Assembly: GCA_036927565.1 (NCBI GenBank)
Contig: JAYESD010000003.1
Coordinates: 38,257,325-38,321,324 of the forward strand
Direction: 5' to 3'
From: Tuctoria greenei
Lineage: Eukaryota; Streptophyta; Magnoliopsida; Poales; Poaceae
DNA length: 64,000 nucleotides
Below, piece by piece: positions 1 through 10,434 of the stretch. The notes under the pieces are model-generated. The model made no database searches. It was given only the letters and a program-made list of their open reading frames with translations, and had not been told where the DNA came from. The translations under genes and the position numbers were made by a program. Position 1 is the stretch's first letter. Each line of letters begins with the position of its first letter.

Positions 1-95
1 AGCCCCCTAAGATGGTTTTAGTGGGTGGTTTTGCCACTAAACTGCTGACATAGCATACCTTGCATGTTTTGTCTTATGAGACCCGCATGTCATTT
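1..95 (+). repeat. Left terminal inverted repeat of the Pack-type element
   Basis: Pairs with 1168-1261 over about 95 bp with scattered substitutions and 1-2 nt indels. The element may extend left of the window. Confidence 0.7.
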
Positions 96-116
96 ACATA
101 GGTTGCTGAGTATGCG

Positions 117-425
117 ATGTCACGTCACAAGATGTCTCTGTACCTAATCGCCAACCGTCGTCTGCCTGCCAACGCGTTCACCAAGAGGAAGGAGGGGCTC
201 AAGAAGATGGTGAGCGAGCTCTCTATGCTATGCGGGGTGCGGGTCGTGCTCGTCTGCGCCGCCGCTGACGGCACGGGCACGGGCGTCCTCAACGCGTACT
301 GTGACCTCCCCACCGTGGAGCGCGCTAGGCACACGCACCGGGCGTACACCAAGCTGGAGTTGCGCAAGTCGGAGACGAAGCTCATCAAGGTGCAGCAGGA
401 GGGCCCTGCCATGCTGGCACCATAG
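117..425 (+). pseudogene. Type I (M-gamma-like) MADS-box gene fragment
   Basis: The 102-codon frame opens with a MADS-box DNA-binding domain of the AGL80/PHERES-like class. Over residues 1-45 the order is basic SRHKMSLYLIAN, then FTKRKEGLKKMVSELSMLCG, then a hydrophobic stretch where the family has VCVVVY. These transcription factors act in the nucleus, mainly in female gametophyte and endosperm. After residue 45 the match fades, and a TAG ends the frame at 423-425 where family members continue for another 100-200 residues. It lies entirely between the two TIRs, so it is most simply a captured and truncated copy. The MADS identity is clear from sequence; subclass is inferred. Confidence 0.75.
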
Positions 426-769
426 GACAAGGCGGTGTACCCAGCCACCCTGGACGAGGCGCATTGGCGAGGTGCGCCTGTGCGGCCAGGAGTTGCATCG
501 CCTCATCTCCAGTCCTGGCTCGGCTCCTCTCCGCGTGTTTGCGTCCGCACAACTTGCGCCCGGTTCGGCCTCCACTCACTACCTTCGTCTCCGTCAAGCT
601 GGTGATCTGCGCGTGTTTTTTCCCGCGGTTGACCAAGTTTTGTTTCAATTGCTGCAGCTAAATCCTACTACGTTGTTCGATGCTCAAGAATCACCTGGCC
701 CAGAGCGAGATCCGTGGAGATCTCTCGAAAAAAGATGGATCAAAAGCTAGACTGGTGGTGCTCTTTACC

Positions 770-1035
770 TGTACATGAAAATGTCTCTGTTGCCTACGAG
801 GAGCTTCTCCGGCAGTGGAAGCAAATGTCGAGGTAATGGTGCTGCTAGTGGAGCACGTCCGCATCATCCACTAGAGTTTCTTCTCTCACCCCGCCACCGA
901 GCTCTCACAGGTCGCGAGGCTGGCCGCCATGGAGAGGTCCGTCCTCCTGCTGCTATAGGGATAAGCGTTGGCGTATGTTGACAGCTTCGCCGCAGTTCTT
1001 GGCCCGACGACAGTGCTCCCGCTGCTGTGTCCACA
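770..1035 (+). pseudogene. Second, unidentified coding-like fragment inside the Pack-type element
   Basis: Short protein-like stretches appear in shifting frames. One reads NVSVAYEELLRQWKQMSR (about 777-832), another TELSQVARLAAMERSVLLLL (about 897-957), and a third, around 965-1025, resembles AYVDSFAAVLGPTTVLP. They look like successive parts of one gene broken by frameshifts and stops, but I cannot name the family. It may belong to the MADS fragment or be a second captured gene. Confidence 0.25.
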
Positions 1036-1167
1036 AAACTGTTCTCACCGATGCCAATTGACTTAAGCTGTGAGATTGACGAATCACTGATCGTCAGATT
1101 AATCGTGTCTTGTGTGAAGAAACAGAGGAACTCCTGTGATGTTCAACTTGTACATGTGACACGTTGG

Positions 1168-1261
1168 AATGACACGCGGGTGCTACAGGATAGCACATGC
1201 AAAACATGCCATGTCAACAGTTTAGTTGGCAAACCACCCTCTAAAACCACCTTAGGGGACT
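1168..1261 (-). repeat. Right terminal inverted repeat of the Pack-type element
   Basis: Reverse complement of 1-95. The outermost shared bases are CTTAGGGGACT, ending at 1261. AT-rich sequence without coding signal follows (1262-1400). Confidence 0.7.
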
Positions 1262-1477
1262 AATTAAATGATTTTAGATATATTAGGAGGTTAAAAATCC
1301 GATTTATTAGTTGAGGAGGTAAAGTGATCTTTAAACTATAGTTTAGGGGGTATATAGACTTTTTCCATTAAGCTTCATCAATCACTTCCCTATATATTGC
1401 TCTGCTCTCAGCTCCCGCGCTGGCGCGTGCGTGCGTGCATGCATGGTACGTTACGTGACAAGGCCAACGACGTGCAG

Positions 1478-2018
1478 GTGAACAACGCGGGGCAGCCGTT
1501 GTTCAAGGCGGCGGCGGAGTGCACTGGCGAGGACTACGCGCGCATCATGGCGACCAACCTCGAGTCGTGCTTCCACCTCACCCAGCTCGCGCACCCGCTC
1601 CTGCTCCTCGGCGGCAGCGTCGTGCACATCTCCTCCATCGCCGGCTTCATCGGGCTCCCGGCGCTGTCCGTCTACTCCATGACCAAGGACGCCATGAACC
1701 ATCTCAACAGGAACCTCGCCACCGAGTGGGTCCGCGACGGCATCCGCGTCAACTGCGTCGCGCCGGGGGGCGTCAAGACTGCGTTGCTAGAAATATTTGT
1801 TTTTTGCGTAATGATTAGCGTGGGCTCACAGTTATTAACTGATGATGATGATGGATTGTTGAGAGCAGAAGGCGTGGCGATAGACACGGAGCTGGTGAGG
1901 AAGGAGATGGCGCGGCTTCCGATGGGGAGGATCGGGGAGCCGGAGCCCGGAGGAGGTAGCGTCCGTGGTGGCCTTCCTCTACATGCCGGCGGCGTCCTAT
2001 ATGACTGGCCAGGTCGTC
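1478..2018 (+). pseudogene. Short-chain dehydrogenase/reductase (tropinone reductase-like), 5' part
   Basis: Classical SDR fold enzymes reduce carbonyl groups with NAD(P)H. Present are NNAG (from 1481), the catalytic serine in HISSIAG (about 1626), and the catalytic YSMTK (about 1674-1688), followed by RVNCVAPGGVKT. A stretch of about 80 bp (about 1795-1870) does not fit the family and is probably an intron. Next come LVRKEMARLPMGRIGEPE and a frame change at about 1950, after which EEVASVVAF is readable in another frame. The coding part starts right after GTGCAG, a likely acceptor, so upstream exons with the TGxxxGIG cofactor motif are missing. The gene is cut at 2018 by a Copia element and its last codons lie at 8303-8332. 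Confidence 0.8.
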
Positions 2019-2903
2019 TGTTGTAATTAATGGGCTTGGTCTAATATTAATTCAGAAATAAATTCTAGAAAATCTCAAAGGTTCATTAGGGCAAGAGGGA
2101 ATGGTGCTAAGTGTTTAGTTCTACATGGAAAGTGGAAGTGGAGCAATCCCTACATATAAGGAAGGTTGCCCTTCCACTCCTTGAGTGAGAGAAGAGAGAA
2201 AGAGAGGAGTAGCCCACACGCGCTCCTCCTCCTCCTCCTCGCTCGCCTCGCCACGCCATGCATGGCACACGCGCGCGCGTGTGAATTCGAGCCTCGAGCC
2301 GAGCCCAGATTTCATATTTTTGCAGAAAATTAAATTGGGTTTTGGGCTTTTGGGCTTCCGAATTTTTGGGGCTACCGAGTCAGAGTCCAAGTCGTTGGAG
2401 ACGGACGCGTCTACGACTGCGGAGTCAGTTCGGATCTGGACCCTCCGAATCGCATACGAACCGCCTCCGTAGGACTCTATAAATATAGGCGTTCGCGGTA
2501 CGGCAGGGATCTCACGATCAGATCGTTCCCACGTTCGCATTCCTTGCGTCACCTTCTAGTCTACTCCATCCCGAGCGCCGGCATTCACCGACGATCGGGA
2601 GAGCAGGTCTCCGCAACCGCTCGCCCTTGCGATCCTGCACTAGGAGAGGGCGAATAAGGTTTTTGGGAAGCGCTCCGCGCGACTACTCGCGTTCTTCACC
2701 ACGGCTCGTCTACCGAGGAGATCAGGCGCTGCGGTTCAATGTCGTCACCAACGCCTGCAGCGGCCGTTCGCCATTGCATCTACAGCGGTGCGTTCAGCTT
2801 CAAATCGGTACGCGTTATTTCTCGTCCCGTCTCTGCCGATCGCTGCTGTTTTCTTGTGTTTTCCGGAATTGTTCAGTAAATTGCCTCCTATTTTTTTCTA
2901 ACA
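2019..2903 (+). repeat. 5' LTR of Copia A
   Basis: 885-bp direct repeat of 7390-8297. A likely TATA box CTCTATAAATATAGG lies near 2473-2487. The CTCCTCCTCCTC run and the GCGCGCGC tract near 2220-2280 differ in length from the 3' copy. Confidence 0.92.
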
Positions 2904-2940
2904 ATCCAAAAACCTTATTAGGAAATTTCCTGAGTTGAAC

Positions 2941-5900
2941 ATGATGACTCTAGCCGATGCATTGAGGCCGGAGAAATTCTCTGGCGTGCACTTCAAGAGG
3001 TGGCAAGTTAAGGCCACGCTCTGGCTCCAATCGCTTAAGATCTTCTGGGTAACCGAGGGCAGGCCTCAAGGTCACTTGTCTGTTGAAGAACAGACAAAGT
3101 TCGAGGAAGCCAATTCTGCCCTGAGAGGATGCATCTTAAGTGTTCTTGATAATAAACTCTGTGATGTCTATCTGACAATCACAGATGGGAAGGAGCTCTG
3201 GGATGCACTTAACACTAAGTATGGTGCAACCGATGCAGGCGGTGAACTGTATATCATGGAGAATTTTCATGACTACAAGATGGTTAACAACCGTCCTGTA
3301 GTTGAACAAGCTCATGAAATATAGTGCCTTGCGAGAGAGCTCAATCTCCTTAAGTGTCCTTTACCCGACAAGTTTGTGGCTGGGTGCATTATTGCAAAAT
3401 TACCTCCATCATGGAGGAACTTCGCCACAGCTCTCAAACACAAGAGACAGGAAATATCAGTTGAAAACCTGATAGCATCTCTTGATGTTGAGGAGAAGGC
3501 TCGAGCTAAGGACACTACTGAGAAAGGAGGCGAGGGTCAATCTAGCGCCAATGTTAATATGGTGCAGAAACCCAATGTCAAGAACAAAAGGAACAAGTCT
3601 CTATTCAAGCCAAACAAAACTAATGCTTTCAAGAAGAATAAGTCAAACAAAGTCAATGATGGCTGCTGCTACACCTGTGGGAAGCAGGGACATATTTCCA
3701 AGAACTATCCTGAGAGGGCATATCGCAAAGAGAAAAAGAATGTCAACATCGTAACATCCAGCAATGCAGATGGGTACGATAATTCTTTTATTGTTCTTTC
3801 TGTTTCTCAAACACTATCTTGGTGGTTTGATACGGGTGCTAATGTTCATGTATGTTCTGACATGTCCATGTTTGCTTCTTACCAGTTCGTCTAGGATTCC
3901 GCCATCCTAATGGGGAATGGGTCACATGCTTCTGTTCGTGGTGTTGGCATGGTCGATCTGAAGTTCACTTCAGGAAAGATTGTCCAGCTGAAGAATGTGC
4001 AGCATGTCCCTACTATGAACAAGAATCTTGTTAGCGGTACCCTTCTATGCAGAGATGGGTTTAAAGTAATTTTAGAGTCCAATAAAATAGTTGTGTCTAA
4101 GCATGGACAATTTATTGGTAAATGCTATGAATGCGGAGACCTGTTCCGCTTTTCTGTTTCGGAGTTTAATAATAAGTCAGTAAACCATATTTGTGGCGGT
4201 ATTAATGATAATGCAAGTGTTTGACATTCTCGTTTATGTCACGTTAATTTTGGTTTAATGAATCGGCTATCTAGTCTCAAATTAATTCCAGAATTCACTA
4301 TTGTCAAAGGTTCTAAGTGCCATAGTTGTGTGCAGTAAAAGCAACCTCGAAAGCCTCACAAGGCAGCCGAGGAGAGAAACTTGGCACCATTAGAACTCAC
4401 ACATTCTGATCTATGCGAGATAAATGGTGTGTTGACTAAAGGTGGAAAGAAATATTTTATGACATTAATAGACGATTCTACTAGATTCTGCTATGTTTAC
4501 TTGTTGTAAACTAAAGATGAAGCTTTAGACTACATTAAAATCTATAAATCTGAAGTAGAAACTCAATTAGAGAGAAATATCAAACGTCTTAGGTCAGATC
4601 GTGGTGGTGAGTATTTTCCCAAAATATTTGATGATTTGTGTGCGGAACACGGTATTATACATGAGAGGACGCCTCCCTATTCACCCCAATCAAACGGGGT
4701 AGCCGAGAGGAAAAACCGCACACTGTGTGACTTGGTGAATGCCATGTTAGACACGTCCGGTTTATCTAAGGCATGGTGGGGGAGGCTCTATTGACTTCAT
4801 GTCATGTCCTAAACCGCATTCCAAACAAGAATAAAGAGAAAACCCCCTATGAGGAGTGGGTTGGGAGAAAACCATCACTTTCATACTTGCGTACTTGGGG
4901 ATGTTTGGCAAAGGTCAATATTCCAATTACCAAGAAATGCAAGCTGGGACCAAAGACAATGGATTGTATCTTTCTAGGCTATGCTCATCGGAGCATCACA
5001 TATAGATTTTTAGTAGTTAAATCTGAGGTACCTGATATGCATGTTGATACTATTATGAAATCTCGTGATGCAACATTTTTTGAGAATATTTTTCCTATGA
5101 AAGATATGCATAGCACTGCTAGGATCTCATCTGAAATTTGTCCTGAATCCACCACAACTGGCGAGTTTCTTGATACATCGTTTGAGAATGTCCCAGAGGA
5201 GTAACACAATGAAATAACTCAGTCGAGTAAGAGATCACGTATTGCAAAATCCTTCGGTGATGATTTCATTGTGTACCTTGTGGACGATACTCCTAGATCC
5301 ATAGCAGAGGCATATGCATCACCTGATGTAGATGACTGGAAAGAAGCAGTTCATAGTGAGATGGGCTCAATTCTTTCCAATGGAACCTGGGAGTTAACTG
5401 AACGGCCATACGGGTGCAAACCAGTAGGCTGCAAGTGGGTGTTCAAGAAGAAACTCAGGCCTGACGGTACTATTGAAAAGTACAAGGCAAGACTAGTTTC
5501 AAAGGGTTATACTCAAAAGGAAGGTGAAGACTATTTTGACACCTATTCATCTGTCGCCAGAATGACGACAATTCGTGTACTACTTTCCTTGGCTGCCTCT
5601 TATGGTCTAATCATCCATCAAATGGATGTAAAGACAGCTTTCCTGAACGGAGAGTTGGAAGAGGAGATTTATATGGAACAACCTGATGGGTTCGTAGTAA
5701 AAGGTGAAGAGACAAAGGTGTGCAAATTGTTGAAATCTTTGTATGGCATGAAACAAGCACCTAAGTAATGGAAAGAGAAGTTCGATAGTACTTTGACGTC
5801 TACGGGCTTTGTTATTAATGAGACTGATCGGTGCGTGTACTATCGCCATGGTGGGGGCGATAGCGTTATATTATGCTTTTATGTAGATGATATACTCATT

Positions 5901-6841
5901 TTTGGTACGAGCATTAATATAATTTCTGATGTCAAGTCTTTTCTATCAAAGTGTTTTGATATGAAAGATCTGGGAGAAGCTAATGTTATTTTGAACATTA
6001 AGCTGAATAAGGATGAGAGTGGAATTACTTTAAGTCAATCCCACTATGTTGAGAAAATCTTGAGCCGGTTCGGCTATATGGATAGCAAGATTTCTCCAAC
6101 GCCTTATGATCTCAGCGTGATACTTAGAAAGAACAAGAAAGAGTCAAGAGATCAACTCAGATATTCTCAGATGATCAGTCACTCATGTACTTAGCTAGCG
6201 CAACCCGTCCTGATATCTCGTTTGCTGTGAGCAAACTGAGCAGGTTCATGTCAAACCCAGGTACAGATCATTGGCATGCACTTGAAAGGGTTATGCGCTA
6301 CTTGAGAGGTACAATGAGTTATGGAATTCACTATACTGGGCATCCGGCCGTGCCTTAGGGTTATAGTGATTCAAACTGGATCTTTGATGTTGATGAACTC
6401 TATGCCACGAGTGGATATGCGTTCACTCTAGCTGGTGGCTCTATATCATAGAGGTCTTGCAAACATACCATTTTGACGAGGTCAACCATGGAAGCAGAAC
6501 TCACTGCTTTAGAGACAGCCACTGCAGAGGCAGAATGGCTGCGAGAGCTCTTGATGGATTTGCCTATAGTTGAGAAACTATTACCGGCAATCCTTATGAA
6601 CTGTGACAATCAGACGGTGATTGCCAAAGTGACCAGTTCTAAGGATAATGCAAAATCATCAAGACACGTCAAGAGACGTTTAAAATCTGCCAGGAAAATG
6701 AGAAACCCCGGAGTTATTACTGTTTCGTACATACAAACAGACAAAAACCTGGCAGATCCCTTTATGAAGGGTCTATCACGTAATGTGATAGAAAGTGCAT
6801 CGAGAGAGATGGGTTTGAGACCCATTGATGTGACACTATAG
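2941..6841 (+). pseudogene. Copia A gag-pol, decayed
   Basis: The reading frame starts at ATG 2941 with a Copia gag. A zinc knuckle CYTCGKQGHISKNY follows near 3670, with the last metal-binding Cys replaced by Tyr (TAT). Next come the protease motif WWFDTGAN (about 3820), a GAG-pre-integrase region, an integrase core (DDSTRF, DRGGEYF, SPQSNGVAERKN, about 4470-4720), RT (WVFKKKLRPDG, YVDD at about 5883) and RNase H (MEAELTALE, about 6489). One frame is kept to about 4770 but is cut by stops at 3322, 3892, 4222, 4336 and 4507. Frame changes follow near 4775 and 6185, with more stops at 5202, 5766 and about 6357. No functional polyprotein can be made. Confidence 0.9.
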
Positions 6842-7389
6842 TAGTAACCCAACCTATGTGATCGGAGATCCCGTGAATTAGGACATGGGAAAACAAGCTA
6901 GTGGTTCACCGAGGGGAGTACTTCCTTTATACTCTCTCTATGTGAAGATGCACACTTGTACTCTCAAACTGTAAGGCAGGTTGACGAATTGCCTTAATGT
7001 GTTTCTGTTGGCTATGTGTAGTGAAGATGTCGTCCTAAAGGGCAGTCTTGAAGGAAACACACCTATATGAGCTTCATCTATCTAACGTCGCAGTCTGTGA
7101 GATTTGGGTGATCTCTGGAAATCTCATGAGGAGACCAGGGAGTATGACACATATGCTCCACCCGCAGGGTAGACTACTGGTAGTCAAGTACTGGTAATGG
7201 TCTTTGGGTGAAGTCAGTTCACACAAAACTTGCAATTCAAGTCGTAGTCCATTGTTCAAGTTGTGACCTGATGAAACTTGAGTATCTAGGCAGAAGTTCA
7301 ACTTCACTGTCTCTGTTGAAAACACTAGTATATCAAACAAGCAACGAGAATGACCTCTCTCCTAATGGCTTTGAGATCTGGTGGGGGAT
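6842..7389 (+). other. Copia A 3' untranslated internal region with polypurine tract
   Basis: No coding signal. It spans from the RNase H stop to the 3' LTR and ends with the purine-rich primer CTGGTGGGGGA for plus-strand synthesis, directly before TGTTGG at 7390. Confidence 0.6.
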
Positions 7390-8297
7390 TGTTGGAATTA
7401 ATGGGCTTGGCCCATTCAGAAATAAATCCTAGAAAATCTCAAAGGCCCATTAGGGCAAGAGGGAGTGGTGCTAAGTGTTTAGTCCCACATGGAAAGTGGA
7501 AGTGGAGCAACCCCTACATATAAGGGAGGTTGCTCCTCCACTCCTTGAGTGAGAGAGAAGAGAGGAAGAGAGGGGTGGCCCACGCGCGCTCCTCCTCCTC
7601 CTCGCTCGCTCACCTCACCACGCCACGCCACGCCTCGCCTCGCCCCGCCCCGCACGCGCACGCGTGTGTTCGTGTGAATTCGAGCCTCGAGCCGAGCCCA
7701 AATTTTGTATTTTTGCATAAAATTAAATTGGACTTTGCGCTTTTGGGCTTCCGAATTTTTAGGGCTACCGAGTCAAAGTCCAAGTCGTTGGAGATGGACG
7801 CGTCTACAACTGCGGAGTCAGTTCGGATCTGGACCCTCCGGATCGCATACGAACCGCCTCCGTGGGACTCTATAAATACGGGCGCTCGAGGTACGGTAGG
7901 GATCTCACGATCAGATCGTTCCCACGTTCACGTTCCTTGCGCCGCCTTCTAGTCTACTCCATCCCGAGTGCCGTAGTGCACCGACGATCGGGAGAGCAGG
8001 TCTCCGGAACTGCTCGCCCTTGTGATCCTGCACTGGGAGAGGGCGAATAAGGTTTTTGGGAAGCGCTCTGCACGACTGCCCGTGTTCTTCACCACGGCTC
8101 CTCTACCGAGGAGATCAGGCGCTGCAGCTCAACATCGTCACCAACGCCTGCAGCGGCTGTTCGCCATTTGATCTACAGCGGTGCGTTCGGCTTCAAATCG
8201 GTACGCGTTATTTCTCGTCCCATCTGTCTGCCGATCGTTGTTGTTTTCTCGTGTTTTCCGGAATTGTTCAGTAAATTGCCTCCTATTTTTTCTAACA
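7390..8297 (+). repeat. 3' LTR of Copia A
   Basis: 908 bp, matching 2019-2903 with substitutions and small indels. TATA-like CTCTATAAATACGGG lies near 7868. It ends CTAACA and is followed by the TSD TCATC. Confidence 0.92.
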
Positions 8298-8302
8298 TCA
8301 TC

Positions 8303-8332
8303 TGCGTCGACGACGGCCGCACCATCAGTTAG
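8303..8332 (+). pseudogene. SDR pseudogene, terminal codons stranded beyond the Copia element
   Basis: If the Copia element and one TSD copy are removed, the GQV end at 2018 runs in frame into CVDDGRTIS and a TAG at 8330-8332. That is the expected C-terminus of tropinone-reductase-like SDRs (C-V-D-G-G-R/M-T). Both parts therefore belong to one exon that the retrotransposon entered. Confidence 0.8.
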
Positions 8333-9205
8333 CTATCAAGAAACCTGTCACAACGATATATATCAATGCACATGTTGTTTTTCTGGCACCCTTTTCTGGT
8401 CAGATGAAACTGCAAAAGGGTCGGCTCTCGGCCTAGACAGGAGGGACGACCACCTAGAGCCCAGCCTAAAAGGAGGCTCATAATTATTGTATACTGTTGG
8501 ATTTGAAAACTTTCGCTACAGTATACGCGGCAGTACGATGTACAACCAGCGGCCAGAGCAGCAGAGCCCGGCCCAGCCCAGCCCACCTGCCGTGAATTGT
8601 TGTTTCCTTTGCGTGCTTCCCAAAGGCTACGGAAAACTACCACTACCAGCCACCGCCTCATTCCTTTTTGCCAACTAAATCGCATGAGCGGTGACCGGTG
8701 AGCCTGAGCCGACGACCAATGTGCTCTATGGTCGTGATTGCAGCAAAGCAAGCGAGTGAGCAGGTCTCTTATTTGTAACGGCGGTGGTGCAACAAAAGCA
8801 AGAGAAGTTGCATAATTTTGCATCTAGAGATTCGACAAACTTTTCTTGTGAAGCACTTAAAATTTTTTGATATTATTTGAGGTAATCATATATTCATTCC
8901 AGCATACTTTTTTTATTATTTTGTTTTTATATCAAAATATAATATTAATCAGGTATCTAATATCTTTTATTAGATGTCTAAAACTAAGAATATATTTGTT
9001 CAGATATTTTACAATTAAAATTATACATTTATACAACTACATATATGTTGTTTGAATCGGACTTGACCTCATTATCAAAACAAACATATATATAGTTTGA
9101 AGGGTTCATGCTCTTGACTTCGCCATAGGGCCCTCTAAAACGTAGAGCCAGCCTTGTGCAAACTTAGTGTGTGTGATTATCAAGCTACTATTGCTTTACG
9201 ATGTA
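8333..9205. other. Intergenic sequence 3' of the SDR pseudogene
   Basis: No gene is supported. The first part is GC-balanced, and 8850-9060 is very AT-rich. ORFs on either strand show no family resemblance and no codon-like pattern. Confidence 0.5.
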
Positions 9206-9285
9206 CTCTCTCCATTCTTGAAAATTTGTGGCTTTGTAATTCAAAAATGAATTAAAAAGCGACAAACTTTCAAGAACAAAAAGAG
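9206..9285. mobile_element. Stowaway-type MITE, about 80 bp
   Basis: The sequence is almost one continuous inverted repeat. CTCTCTCCATTCTTGAAA at the left pairs with the reverse complement of the right end (CTTTCAAGAACAAAAAGAG), and the arms continue to the middle around GAATT. It is flanked by TA on both sides (9204-9205 and 9286-9287), the Tc1/mariner target duplication. It falls in what would be an intron of the minus-strand host gene. Confidence 0.8.
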
Positions 9286-9309
9286 TACAAGTGTTCATTT
9301 TGATCTTAC

Positions 9310-9390
9310 CTGAAAGTTGAATTACATGTATATCACCTGGTTGTACCTCCACAAGAAGCTTTGTGATTGATCGATACGTGATCATCCCCA
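9310..9390 (-). pseudogene. Unidentified host exon, 3' part (split by the MULE)
   Basis: On the minus strand the frame reads ITYRSITKLLVEVQPGDI, then HVIQLS, and runs into CAG|GTAAG, a good splice donor, at 9310/9309. It joins across the MULE, using the 10-bp target duplication once, with the open frame at 18755-18900. I do not recognise the protein. The open frame across the join and the consensus donor argue for a real exon that predates the transposon. Confidence 0.5.
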
Positions 9391-9497
9391 GAATTTTTTT
9401 TATTAATATACCTTCAAAAAAATCATTTATAATAAATAACCCATGGAATATGACATTGGCCAAAATGACCCACTGTCGTATGTGCCTCATACGAAAT
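9391..9497 (+). repeat. Left TIR of the MULE
   Basis: About 107 bp, matching the reverse complement of 18648-18754. Its inner end carries the first copy of the near-palindrome TCGTATGTGCCTCATACGA, repeated in variants at about 9514-9536, 9606-9626 and 9646-9668. Confidence 0.9.
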
Positions 9498-9885
9498 GAC
9501 ACGTGGGTCACGAATTTCGTATGAGGCACATACGAAATTGACGTGGCGTGCCACGTTGTCTTGCGGCTCCCGAGGCGGCGGAACTGTTCCCTAGGCCGAG
9601 CGAATCTCGTATGGATCTCATACGATATTCGCCCCCAGTGGGAATTTTGTATGAGCCACATATGAAATTCGTCGAGATGTGGGGCCCGCTCAAACCGTCG
9701 TATGTGTCACGGACGACTTTCGTCCTCGTTAAAACGCGCGGCACTCCTCTCTTTCTCGGCACTCAGTCGCTCGGCCGCCGCCTCCATCTCGCTGCGCCCC
9801 CGCTACTCGGCCACCGTGCCCCTGCTCCGCCTCCGACTCGGCCATCTCCGCCTCCCAGCGTCTCCGCCTCTGTTTTGGGTACTTT

Positions 9886-10075
9886 CTATTGCTCTAGTTT
9901 CTAGCTTTGTGATTAAATACATTTCTATTCCTCTAGTTTGTATTTTCTATTGCTCTAGTTTCTAGCTTTGTGATTATTTCTATTCCTCTAGTTTGTATTT
10001 TCTATTTGCTCTAGTTTCTAGCTTTGTGATTAAATACATTTTTATTCCTCTAGCTTGTATTTTCTATTCATGTTT
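9886..10075 (+). repeat. Tandem repeat in the MULE 5' region
   Basis: Three copies of a unit of about 60 bp with GCTCTAGTTTCTAGCTTTG, GATTAAATACATTT and CCTCTAGTTTGTATTTTCTA. The middle copy is shortened. A GC-rich leader (about 9740-9880) lies before it and an AT-rich, gene-free stretch (10076-10434) after it, together likely the transposase 5' UTR and intron. Confidence 0.8.
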
Positions 10076-10434
10076 AGTACTATTATCTAATACATATTTC
10101 AACAGTACTTATAAAATTATTTGTTAGTTATTCGTAAATGTAGAAGTAGAGAATAGAAATGTAATTTATAATTCTTAAATGTTACGAGAGTGCTATGTTA
10201 GTTTTCTATGTAACATAATTCGTAAATGTTACAATAGAAATCTTAGTTTTCTATGCAATGTTTAGGGTGTAGAAGTAGAAGTAATATCATGTATTTTTAT
10301 TCGTAATGTTATTTTTATGTTTCTATTTGTTTTTAGATAATAAGACCATGTGAATAGACATTTTTAATATGCGATTACTTTTATTTTAGATGTAATATTA
10401 TATGATATATTTGTTTTTATAAATTCCAATAGAA

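Larger units (their letters stand above)
1..1261. mobile_element. TIR DNA transposon carrying gene fragments (Pack-MULE-like)
   Basis: The first 95 bases and the reverse complement of 1168-1261 align almost throughout. Both begin AG(C/T)CCCCTAAG, share TGGTTTTAG and ACTAAACTG, and reach a common ACCCGC(A/G)TGTCATT. This makes a terminal inverted repeat of about 95 bp around a 1.07-kb interior that holds host-derived coding fragments and no transposase. Long TIRs with captured gene pieces are typical of Pack-MULEs (established knowledge); the superfamily assignment is inference. The left end coincides with the window edge, so neither the exact terminus nor a target-site duplication can be checked. 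Confidence 0.7.
2019..8297 (+). mobile_element. Copia LTR retrotransposon A, inserted in the SDR exon
   Basis: Two long direct repeats (2019-2903 and 7390-8297), each starting TGTTG and ending CTAACA, flank a gag-pol-like interior on the plus strand. The target duplication is TCGTC (2014-2018) / TCATC (8298-8302), with one mismatch. A purine-rich tract CTGGTGGGGGA precedes the 3' LTR. The base run after the 5' LTR (ATCCAAAAACC) lacks the usual TGG-starting primer-binding site, so the site is mutated or atypical. Domain order protease, integrase, RT, RNase H marks it as Ty1/copia. Confidence 0.93.

Noticed and set aside
8329..8823. 164-codon minus-strand ORF after the SDR pseudogene
   Set aside because: No recognisable domain, and it overlaps the SDR terminal codons on the other strand; looks like a chance frame.
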